A stretch of DNA of 64,000 bases. It comes from Streptomyces toyocaensis. GTDB lineage: Bacteria > Actinomycetota > Actinomycetes > Streptomycetales > Streptomycetaceae. The translations under genes and the position numbers were made by a program. Below are positions 16,701 to 23,532 of the stretch, one piece after another; position 1 is the first letter of the stretch, and each line of letters begins with the position of its first letter. Location: NCBI RefSeq assembly GCF_000725125.1, contig NZ_JFCB01000012.1:116102-180101 (forward strand), given 5' to 3'. The notes below the pieces were generated by a model, which searched no databases, was not told where the DNA came from, and saw only the letters and a list, made by a program, of their open reading frames with translations.

Positions 16701-16960
16701 CCGGGCAGGCGGTACCCGTACACCCCCGTCCCGGTCGCACCCCGGACGACGACTCCGTCCAGCCGGGTCGGCACGGCGACCGGGCCGGGGGTCCGGACCG
16801 CCCGGTGGCCTGCTCGGACGGAGCCACGACCAGCCGCACCCGGTCGTGGCCCGCCTCCCGCACCGACTCCGCCACGTCCGGGCCGGGCACCGTCGGAGGC
16901 GAGGACGAGCAGCACCTGACGCCCCTCGAAAGGGCCGTGGCCGTGCCGGCGCCCCGGCAC
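16697..16960 (-). pseudogene. frame-disrupted coding remnant, family unknown
   Basis: On the minus strand, protein-like segments continue across three frames: GRQVLLVLASDG, then GPDVAESVREAGHDRVRLVV, then a segment ending GATGTGVYGYRLPG before a stop. The simplest reading is a short gene tail with two frameshifts. No start was found and the family was not recognised. It abuts the end of the epimerase gene. Confidence 0.35.
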
Positions 16961-17074
16961 CAGACAGCCGACCGACGCCGAATTTTATTCGCCTTTCATG
17001 CGGCGCTGCGACGCTGGCAATGTCCAGCATCACAGCGTGTCCGTGCGACGACCGCGCGGAGAGCAGGAGAGCCC

Positions 17075-17362
17075 GTGACGATCACCGACATACGGCCCGC
17101 GGTCGCGACCCTCCCCGACGGCGTCCCGGAGGTGTACGAACGGCTCGCCGGAGGGCGGGGCTTCCGCCAGTCGCGGATCGGCGCGCGCAGCATGCCGCGC
17201 GTACTGCCACCGGCAGGTCCACGCCGGCAACGAGAGCAGCTCAGCCCGCGACCGGTGTTCCCCCGCCCGTGCCGTGCTCGACGTTCCAGTCGGATTTCGC
17301 GAAGGGCCCCATGGGCCAGGCCGCGCGGCAACCCGCGGCCGACACGCACATTCCACATCTGA
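17075..17362 (+). CDS. possible small ORF or truncated gene, unrecognised
   Basis: 95 codons from a GTG at 17075 with a GCAGGAGAG site 7 nt upstream. The first 40 residues (TITDIRPAVATLPDGVPEVY...) look protein-like; the rest is Arg/Pro-rich and resembles random high-GC translation. It may be the 5' stump of a lost gene. The flanks 16961-17074 and 17363-17498 show no other coding signal. Confidence 0.25.
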   Translation: MTITDIRPAVATLPDGVPEVYERLAGGRGFRQSRIGARSMPRVLPPAGPRRQREQLSPRPVFPRPCRARRSSRISRRAPWARPRGNPRPTRTFHI

Positions 17363-17498
17363 GTCTTCACTCGGATTTCTCGATCCCGCACCAGGACATT
17401 CTGCCGGCGGCGCCGGAAAGGCATTCTTTCCCGCAGGCCGCTGTCCCGTTCCTCGAAACCGCGACCACTCGGGTCTGCCGGCACCCACTGCGGAGCCG

Positions 17499-17918
17499 AT
17501 GTCCGACCACCCCTGGAGGCCTGCGTTGTCCACCCTTACCTGCGGCCGTCTCGACCTGCTCGAACGCCCCCTCCTCGTGCATCCGGCGACCCCACGGCCG
17601 GACGGCACACCCCAGTCCCACCCGATGCGGGCGCGCTGGGACAGAGAGCTGCTGTGGTCCACCAGCACGACCGGGCGGCGGAAGTACCGGAACATCACCG
17701 CCGAGCCGCCGGTCGCCGTCTCGGTCAACGACCCCGATCAGCCCTCCCGCTGCCTGGAGGCGCGCGAAATCGTCGAACGCATCGACCCGGATCCGGAGCG
17801 AACGCTGCTCACGGCCCTCACCGAGCTCCACGGCCGCGAGCTGAACGGTGCATGGCCCGGCGACGCCCCGGACCGGGCCGTGCCCGGTGTCCGTCCGGTC
17901 CGGACCAGTCGGCGGTGA
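17499..17918 (+). CDS. PPOX-class flavin/F420-dependent oxidoreductase
   Basis: 139 aa from ATG 17499. The split-barrel pattern is clear: an N-terminal DGTPQSHPM segment after the first strand, then TTTGRRKYRNITAEP-like spacing (seen as STTGRRKYRNITAEP), then VAVSVNDPDQP and a C-terminal ELHG. This fits the small F420-dependent PPOX family (FDORs). Such enzymes reduce conjugated lactones, which makes a butenolide-reducing role in GBL synthesis attractive, but the cofactor is not proven from sequence. Its stop overlaps the thioesterase start (ATGA). Confidence 0.82.
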   Translation: MSDHPWRPALSTLTCGRLDLLERPLLVHPATPRPDGTPQSHPMRARWDRELLWSTSTTGRRKYRNITAEPPVAVSVNDPDQPSRCLEAREIVERIDPDPERTLLTALTELHGRELNGAWPGDAPDRAVPGVRPVRTSRR

Positions 17919-18931
17919 TGAGGATGACGACGGTACTTCCCCCCGCGGACGCGCCCGCGTGGTTGCTGATCGACTCGCTCGCCCTCGATGCGACGGCCCC
18001 GGACACCTTCCGCTCGCGCCGCACCGTCCCGGCGGATGTGTCCGCGGTGTTCGGCGGCCAGATCGTCGCCCAGGCGCTGAGCGCCGCCGCCCGCACCGTG
18101 CCACAGGGCCGCGCACCGCACTCGCTGCACGGCTACTTCCTCTTCCGCGGCGACCCCGCCCAGCCGATCACGTACCGCGTGGAGCGGCTGAGGGACGGCC
18201 ACTCCTTCACCAGCCGGCGGGTGGTGGCGGTGCAGCCCGGCGGTCGTACGGAGAACGAGATCTTCCATCTGACGGCCTCCTTCAAGAGGACGTCGCGGCC
18301 GGGCGAGGACCACCAGATCGGCATGCCGGCGACGCCGCCCCCGCACCGCCTGCCTCACGCGGTCGACGAGCCTCCGGCAGAGGTGCATCCCAGGGTCATC
18401 CGGCTGCTGTCCGACCTGCGCGACGTCATAGACGTGCGCTACGTCCACGATCCCACGGGTGCCCCCACCGGTGTGCGGGCGGACGGGTCCGGCCCCGTCA
18501 CCCGCGTCTGGTTCCGGATACGCGCGCTGCCGCCCGGGGCGGAATCCGCCGACCCCGCGCTGCACCACTGCCTCCTCGCCTACCTCTCGGACCTGACACT
18601 GCTGGACTCCGCATCCCCACACCACCGCACGGGCCGGCCCAACGAGGGGAACGGGACCGCGGCCAGCCTCGACCACGCCATGTGGTTCCACCGTCCGGTG
18701 AGCGCGGACGCCTGGCTGCTGTACGAGCAGCGCAGTCCGACCTCCGCCGACGGACGGGCCCTGGTCCACGCCAGGGTCTACACGGCCGACGGCACGCTTG
18801 CGGCGACGGTCGTCCAGGAAGGAGTCATGCGGCCAGGCCGGACCCCAGGCCCCACCCACCCCTCCGACGCACTCCCCGAGCCCGACATCGACCCCTTCTC
18901 CTGGGCGGTGGCCAAACCCGAGACGGACTGA
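17918..18931 (+). CDS. tesB: acyl-CoA thioesterase II (TesB family)
   Basis: 337 aa, double hot-dog protein. The N-terminal repeat shows VFGGQIVAQALSAA and HSLHGYFLFRGD; the C-terminal repeat shows LLAYLSDLTLLDSA, whose Asp is the catalytic one in the family, and SLDHAMWFHRP. It hydrolyses acyl-CoA to free acid and CoA in the cytoplasm. The ATG at 17918 overlaps the PPOX stop; an ATG two codons later is also possible. Co-expression with the PPOX protein is likely. It may recycle or release acyl chains of the neighbouring pathway (inference). Confidence 0.9.
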   Translation: MRMTTVLPPADAPAWLLIDSLALDATAPDTFRSRRTVPADVSAVFGGQIVAQALSAAARTVPQGRAPHSLHGYFLFRGDPAQPITYRVERLRDGHSFTSRRVVAVQPGGRTENEIFHLTASFKRTSRPGEDHQIGMPATPPPHRLPHAVDEPPAEVHPRVIRLLSDLRDVIDVRYVHDPTGAPTGVRADGSGPVTRVWFRIRALPPGAESADPALHHCLLAYLSDLTLLDSASPHHRTGRPNEGNGTAASLDHAMWFHRPVSADAWLLYEQRSPTSADGRALVHARVYTADGTLAATVVQEGVMRPGRTPGPTHPSDALPEPDIDPFSWAVAKPETD

Positions 18932-19311
18932 ACCCACGACTGTGAAACGTCGCCCCTGTCTCACTTCGGGCGGTCAAGGCATGTCGTGAGAGGTCGTGGA
19001 GATTCGCGTGAGGCACGTCAGCGAGCTCGCGCGGACGGTCTCCCTGACATCGCGGTCTGCCCGGAGCAACCGGCCGCGCCATGACCTCGCCGCCCGACCA
19101 CCTCACCCACCGGCCTACCCACACCAGCGCCCGCCCGAGCCCCGATCCGGTACCCTGTGGGTCGAGCGCCTTGGTGGGCGCTGCGGTGCTCTGTCCCGGC
19201 CCTGCCGGTGCACGCCGCAGCCTCAGCCTCAGGACGCTCAGGGCTTGAGTGGAGAGACCCGGCAAGGTGCGCAGCTTCGCTGCATACCGGGCAAGGTTTC
19301 GATCATGCCCC
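18932..19311. other. 380-bp intergenic stretch upstream of tRNA-Arg
   Basis: No convincing coding sequence was found on either strand. The region contains the presumed tRNA promoter near its right end; nothing else stands out. Confidence 0.5.
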
Positions 19312-19384
19312 GCCTTCGTAGCTCAGGGGATAGAGCACCGCTCTCCTAAAGCGGGTGTCGCAGGTTCGAATCCTGCCGGGGGCA
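19312..19384 (+). tRNA. tRNA-Arg (anticodon CCT)
   Basis: 73 nt. The acceptor arm GCCTTCG pairs with CGGGGGC (two G-U pairs), followed by discriminator A. The D arm is GCTCAGGGGATAGAGC, the anticodon arm CCGCT-CTCCTAA-AGCGG gives anticodon CCT (reads AGG), and the T arm is GCAGG-TTCGAAT-CCTGC. The 3' CCA is not encoded. Its 3' half is the repeated attachment sequence of the island to the right. Confidence 0.95.
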
Positions 19385-19387
19385 CAG
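19343..19387 (+). repeat. attachment-site repeat 1 (inside tRNA-Arg)
   Basis: These 45 bp, from the anticodon loop to just past the tRNA end, are identical to 22163-22207 and recur with changes at 20602, 27060 and 33948. This is the expected form of a tRNA-targeting integrase core site. A paired motif CGTGCCA-TAGA-CGTGCCA follows at about 19446-19468 and is also found after repeats 4 and 5. Confidence 0.88.
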
Positions 19388-19390
19388 CCA

Positions 19391-19433
19391 GAAGGGCCAG
19401 CTCAGGAGGGGTTTCCTCCCAGACTGGCCCTTC
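19391..19433 (+). terminator. tRNA terminator hairpin
   Basis: GAAGGGCCAG...CTGGCCCTTC forms a long stem with one internal mismatch around GGGGTTTCC. Near-copies follow attachment repeats 4 (27106-27150) and 5 (33992-34039), so the duplicated block includes tRNA-flanking DNA. Confidence 0.75.
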
Positions 19434-19530
19434 CACGTTTCAGGTGTCGTGCCATAGACGTGCCACTATGTCGCCGACGACCCGACCACGCATGGGCAGG
19501 AAGTCTTACAACAGACTCCCCGCCGCGAAC

Positions 19531-19926
19531 TCACGGCGAGTGCCGGATGGTCTGCAGCAACCCGCCGGACCCATCATCGAGCACCCAAAATGACCAACCG
19601 TTGCGGTTCGGATTCACGCCCGGCTTGTAGTGCGTCACCACCGCTCGCGCTGCCCCAGTCGGCGTCTTGAAGCTTTGCCCTGCAAGCGGCCCCGATGTGA
19701 TGTCGATCCGCTTCGTGTCCCGGTCATAGTTGCCGCGAGTCCGATGGCCTTCGTAGTCGACGTACACGCCAACCTTGCGCTCCTCGTCCTCCTTACTCGC
19801 TGCGGCCGGCACACTTGCGCTCTTCACGAGCCGAGCAACAACCTCGCCAGCAGTGGTACCGCCCATGCTCGCCGCGAACTCGATAGAGCGATACGTCTGT
19901 TCATCAACCTCAATAGTTGGGCTCAT
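19531..19926 (-). CDS. small protein with RAMA/DUF4357-like C-terminal domain
   Basis: 131 aa. The N-terminal 35 residues (EVDEQTYRSIEFAASMGG) resemble a ribbon-helix-helix start. From about residue 50 the pattern GVYVDYEGHRTRG, then ITSGPLAGQSFKTPTGAARAVV and NPNRNGWSFWVL, matches the layout of RAMA/DUF4357 domains, which accompany restriction enzymes and DNA methylases and may sense modified DNA. No such enzyme is nearby, so its role in the island is unknown. Confidence 0.65.
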   Translation of the reverse strand: MSPTIEVDEQTYRSIEFAASMGGTTAGEVVARLVKSASVPAAASKEDEERKVGVYVDYEGHRTRGNYDRDTKRIDITSGPLAGQSFKTPTGAARAVVTHYKPGVNPNRNGWSFWVLDDGSGGLLQTIRHSP

Positions 19927-20045
19927 GCCCTCCCCCTTGCTAGTCGGCGTTGGCCACGCAAGACTAGCGCACCTGGAGACGCAAGAGACATAAAAAGCAG
20001 TTTTCAGCGAATCCTGCGAAGTGAGAGACCAGGCGCAGGACGAAA

Positions 20046-20082
20046 GGCCAGCTCACGAGAGGTGCCCTCTCGTGAGCTGGCC
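20046..20082. terminator. perfect hairpin terminator of integrase relic
   Basis: A 17-bp perfect stem (20046-20062 with 20066-20082) with a TGC loop, just downstream of the truncated integrase on the minus strand. Confidence 0.8.
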
Positions 20083-20118
20083 CATCACAGATCAGGCGCT
20101 GTGGCTACACACTCTCTG

Positions 20119-20580
20119 CTATCGCTGGTCGAGTCTCGCTCTCGCCGAGTCAGCCGCCGCTCCCCCACCGTCGCGGATCATGGCCCCGAGCCGGTCGGCG
20201 ATGGCCCGGTCCCGGTCGCTGGTCATGTGCTGGTAGATCAGCGCGGCCCGGGAGCTGCTGTGCCCCATGCGCGTCATCAGCTCCCGCGTGCTGGCCCCGG
20301 CCGTGGAGGCCAGCGTGTTGCCCGTGTGCCGAAGATCGTGGAAGTGCAGCTCGGCTGTGACGCCCGCGCCTTTCCGGGCCTTGACCCAGTCGTCGCGGAA
20401 GTTGCTGCGCCGCAGTTGCCCGCACTGTGGCCCGACGAAGACGTGCCCGTCTCGGCCGGGAGCGGCGAAGTGCTCCAGGTGGTGCGTGACCGCGTCGAGC
20501 AGTTCGGCGGGGAAGGACACGGAGCGCACCCCGGTCGGTCGAGTTCTCGGTGGCCTGACCAGGTATCGAAGCTCCAGGTC
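20119..20580 (-). pseudogene. truncated tyrosine recombinase (integrase) C-terminus
   Basis: An open frame of 136 codons (20119-20529) continues as protein-like sequence to about 20580, where a frameshift joins a WS-type segment. The catalytic boxes LHFHDLRHTGNTLA and RMGHSSSRAALIYQHM, with the nucleophile Tyr, are kept; the N-terminal domain and the first catalytic Arg are missing. It lies against a degenerate copy of the tRNA attachment repeat and is the relic of an element that integrated at tRNA-Arg. It is unlikely to be active. Confidence 0.88.
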
Positions 20581-20601
20581 AGCGCCCCCACTTCCCGGCC
20601 T

Positions 20602-20646
20602 CTCTCCTGCAGCGATGTCGCAGGTTCAAATTTTGCCTGGGGGCAC
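20602..20646 (+). repeat. attachment-site repeat 2 (degenerate)
   Basis: The stretch aligns with the tRNA-Arg 3' half: CTCTCCT, GTCGCAGGTTC and GGGGGCAC are kept, with several transitions (for example AATTTTGCC for AATCCTGCC) and a small deletion. The decay fits an old integration event, in line with the broken integrase beside it. Confidence 0.75.
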
Positions 20647-20783
20647 CAGGTGCGGGGCCGCCCTGGGGTTTCTCCCGGGAGGCGTTCTCTTCGGCTCCGG
20701 CCCCGGACTCCTAGTCCGGGGCCGTCTGCGTGAGCATTCGGTTCCAGTCATCCACTGGCGAGCCGCCGTCGTACCGCCTGGCT

Positions 20784-21350
20784 TCAGTACCCGAGATGCT
20801 GCGTCAAGAGGTCGGCGAAGCCTGGTAGACCGGCCTTCGCGAGTCGGGCGATGGCATCAGTGATCGTGACGGGCGGGTTGCGCTTCTCTCCGGCAAGCCT
20901 GACTACCGTATCCACCACTTCATCCGGCACCTCGCCATACAGTCCACACAAGTACGAATCCGGGTCGATCACCCGCACTCCGCGCTCAGCCAAGTCACCC
21001 GCAGGGAAGTCGGCAAGGTTCCAGGTAACCAGCGCGGCGGCACCGGCAGCCACCGCTGCCGCCGCATGGTGCCTGTCGTCGGGATCATCGCCAGGCATCT
21101 CACCCACAAGATGCTCATAGGACGCTGCCGCGATTTCACAGTCAGCGAAGAAGCGTCGAACGGCATGGCCGACCGCGGCGGCCGACTTCGCTGAACGCCT
21201 GCCTTCCCGCACGATGACCCGCTCCCACTCCGCGAGGAGCCGCTCGGACCATACGATCTCGTGAACCGAGTCCTCCGTGAGGGCCAGCATCACGTCCATC
21301 ACCGAAAACGGAAACAAGACGTTGGTGTCCACGAAGACCCGCGGTGTCAC
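20784..21350 (-). CDS. PIN-domain toxin (VapC-like ribonuclease)
   Basis: 188 aa from GTG 21350, preceded by AAGGGGG. The PIN fold shows FVDTNVLFPF with the first acidic residue D8, a conserved Glu in RLLAEWE, the GDDPDDRHHAAAA segment and LVTWNLADFP. PIN toxins cleave RNA using a metal-binding acidic cluster. The partner is the HTH protein 40 bp upstream on the same strand. It belongs to the longer PIN subgroup paired with excisionase-type HTH antitoxins rather than classical 130-aa VapC. Confidence 0.85.
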   Translation of the reverse strand: MTPRVFVDTNVLFPFSVMDVMLALTEDSVHEIVWSERLLAEWERVIVREGRRSAKSAAAVGHAVRRFFADCEIAAASYEHLVGEMPGDDPDDRHHAAAAVAAGAAALVTWNLADFPAGDLAERGVRVIDPDSYLCGLYGEVPDEVVDTVVRLAGEKRNPPVTITDAIARLAKAGLPGFADLLTQHLGY

Positions 21351-21390
21351 GCATCCCCCTTGTGCTTTGCCGCCGTCGGTGAGAACCGAA

Positions 21391-21840
21391 TCAGATGGCT
21401 GATTCGGTGTCGTCCAACACATCGGCGATCTGACGTCGCCCCTCCCTGCGGCGCTCACGCCGCTGCTGGAACGCCAGCACATCAGCAAGGCGAACCACGC
21501 GGTGACTACTTCCGGGCAGATTCGTCGACGGGATGTCACCAGCATCAAGGAGACGGGTGACAAACGGTCGGGACAAGCCCAGAAGCTCAGCAGCCTCAGC
21601 AGGCGACAGCTGCACCTCGGAAGCCAGTATCGTCACCGCATGCCCGTGGGCCAGTTCGTCGGCGGAGGCGAGGAGAATGCGGACCAGTTCCCGTGGCAGC
21701 GCCAGCTCGCCACCGTCCGGGGTGCGCACCAGAACCTGGATCTGCTCTGGCTCCATTCGGGCAGTTGCGGCGAGGGCGCCCTGATGTGAGGGATTCGGTT
21801 CGACCTTCTCAGCACGGGCAAGGACGCTCGTACGAGCCAC
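21391..21840 (-). CDS. HTH (excisionase-type) antitoxin
   Basis: 149 aa from GTG 21840, chosen because GGAGGAGG lies 5 nt upstream. The C-terminal half is an excisionase/MerR-like HTH (LSPAEAAELLGLSRPFVTRLLDAG, then HRVVRLADVLAFQ), followed by a very basic tail; the middle reads VRTPDGGELALPRELVRILL. In this toxin-antitoxin class the HTH protein binds the promoter and neutralises the PIN toxin encoded downstream. Confidence 0.82.
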   Translation of the reverse strand: MARTSVLARAEKVEPNPSHQGALAATARMEPEQIQVLVRTPDGGELALPRELVRILLASADELAHGHAVTILASEVQLSPAEAAELLGLSRPFVTRLLDAGDIPSTNLPGSSHRVVRLADVLAFQQRRERRREGRRQIADVLDDTESAI

Positions 21841-22162
21841 AGCCTCCTCCTATCACTGTTCCAGGCAAACCATCATCTGCAATAACTGTAACCGACGGGT
21901 CTTGCACGGACAACCGTGTGGTCACCAGGAGCGGTCACGATGGTCAGAGGACCTGCCTGGCGCTGTGACGAGGCCCCGATCAGCACACCCGGTGAAGGTG
22001 GGCAGGCCGGCCGGAGGCACCCTTTGGACGTCTGCCCAGTCCGGAGCTGTTTCCATGACATCCAACGCTGACATCAACGAAGCCGGACGGCAGCACACAG
22101 CGGCGCTCCTGGAGGACTGTCGGATGGGCCAACAGCGACGACAGAGGCCGACGTAGATCGAA
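21841..22162. other. 322-bp gap with toxin-antitoxin promoter
   Basis: It holds the promoter for the HTH/PIN pair, probably in the AT-richer part at 21860-21900. No coding sequence is convincing between there and the attachment repeat. Confidence 0.45.
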
Positions 22163-22207
22163 CTCCTAAAGCGGGTGTCGCAGGTTCGAATCCTGCCGGG
22201 GGCACAG
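22163..22207 (+). repeat. attachment-site repeat 3 (perfect 45-bp copy)
   Basis: Identical over 45 bp to 19343-19387 in tRNA-Arg, but with no 5' tRNA half before it, so it is not a tRNA gene. Perfect identity suggests the youngest junction; the 2.8 kb between the two copies would be the integrated unit. Confidence 0.9.
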
Positions 22208-22316
22208 AGAAACACCTGTTCAGAGGCCCTTCCGTCCGTCGGACGGGAGGGCCTTCGCACTCGCAGCACGCATATGGCACACACGGGCTGCGGCCAGAGG
22301 TGGGGAGCTGTGGGAC

Positions 22317-22868
22317 ATGCCCGCGAAGGACGAGCCGGCCCGGCGCCGGTACGAGAAGCTGGTGGAGCGGCTTGAGTCGCTGATGCAGGGCGCTTTGAAG
22401 CCGGAGTACCAGGGCTACTACGGGCAGTTGGTCCTCGGCGCGGACGATCTTGTGGAGATGGGCGAGGTCAAAGACGTCCGACGTGCTGCCAGGGAGGCGG
22501 GACGACGTCTTGGCTGGAAGGGGACCACTCACCTCGTCGGCGGAAGGCTCTTCGTCCTCGACGAGCGCGAGGTACCCGAGGAGATCGAGCGGCTGGCTGG
22601 GAATGCGGCCGCTGCTGCGATCGACCGGGCCTGGGAGGAAGGTCGCCGGCCGTCGTCCTCACCCAGGTCGTGGCCCATCCGCACGCACAGCACCGCGACA
22701 TCGCCCGCCGGCTGCAGCAGCGTCTGCTCACAGATCTGCACTGCTTCCTCGGGGTCACCCTGCTGCATCCTGCCGACCGGAGAGGACAAGCCGCCTTCTC
22801 GTCCTGGGGCTGGCAGCACATGGGTGAGGTCGTGGGGCTGCATGGCGCCGTCGCCCCCTGCGCGCTGA
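22317..22868 (+). CDS. hypothetical protein with probably displaced C-terminus
   Basis: 183 aa from an ATG at 22317. The first 105 residues are charged and protein-like (AKDEPARRRYEKLVERLE, VKDVRRAAREAGRRLGWKG). From about residue 112 the frame becomes low-complexity Ser/Pro, while the +1 frame carries a GNAT-like tail, so the original gene was probably cut and joined to another. The family was not recognised. Confidence 0.45.
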   Translation: MPAKDEPARRRYEKLVERLESLMQGALKPEYQGYYGQLVLGADDLVEMGEVKDVRRAAREAGRRLGWKGTTHLVGGRLFVLDEREVPEEIERLAGNAAAAAIDRAWEEGRRPSSSPRSWPIRTHSTATSPAGCSSVCSQICTASSGSPCCILPTGEDKPPSRPGAGSTWVRSWGCMAPSPPAR

Positions 22869-22906
22869 CCTTGTCCGCCGAAGGACAGCCCTTGGCACGC
22901 CGGTGA
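22652..22906 (+). pseudogene. GNAT acetyltransferase C-terminal relic
   Basis: In the frame ending at 22906 the sequence AHPHAQHRDIARRLQQRLL, later LGVTLLHPADRRGQAAFSSW and GWQHMGEV, resembles the acetyl-CoA-binding helix and the C-terminal part of a GNAT protein. The N-terminal half is absent and an unrelated hypothetical gene runs into it in another frame. Confidence 0.5.
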
Positions 22907-23070
22907 TGCGGCAGTGCGATGGCTGCGCGCCACACCGCCTGCCACAGCCGGGAGTAATCTGAGACATACCGAGAACTTCCGGGCGCACAATGACGGCGGT
23001 GCCGTTCCCGGCGAGTGACACAACACGGGCAGCCGGAAACCGCACGGTCCGGAACGGGATCGCACGATGA

Positions 23071-23472
23071 ACGCCAGAACTGAAGCTGCCCGTACTGGTC
23101 GGCTCCTTGGATCCGGGCATCGGCACCATCACCCGCGTGACCGTGGGGACGGCCGCTTGGCCCGATGCCCCGCAGGAGGTGATGGCACCCGGCCACGTGA
23201 TCGAGGTGGTGCTGACCGATTCCGCCGCCGAGGCGCATGTCATCACCGTGGACTGCGGCACCGTGGGGCGCTGGGAACTGCTGGTGATCCCCCCGGACGA
23301 GCCGGCCCGAGTGGCCACCCAGGCTGCTGACCGCTGCTACCGACCGCTGCTGCCGACCGCCGCTGCCGACCCCGCGAACCCACTGTCGGCTCCGCGCCTG
23401 CCGGCACTCGCCGAGAGCGGCCTCGACGGACAGGACGCAGGGGAGTCGGAAGGAGGAGCGGGACCCAGGTGA
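23071..23472 (+). pseudogene. 5'-truncated DUF5994 paralogue
   Basis: The frame after a TGA at 23068 reads LPVLVGSLDPGIGTITRVTV and VGRWELLVIPPDEPARV, clearly related to the DUF5994 proteins at 24999, 26811 and 35198, but lacks the 45 or so N-terminal residues, including the LDGAWWPRSRD motif. A TTG at 23107 could start a shortened protein. It is probably decayed. Confidence 0.6.
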
Positions 23473-23532
23473 GCAGCCCGGCCGGCTTCGCTCGACCGGC
23501 GGGCCGGGCATGCACGACCGCATGATGGAGCC

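Noticed and set aside
21922..22284. Minus-strand ORFs reading CAPGRIRTCDTRF across the attachment repeats at 22163, 27060 and 33948
   Set aside because: This peptide is simply the translation of the tRNA 3' end on the opposite strand, a known source of false gene calls.
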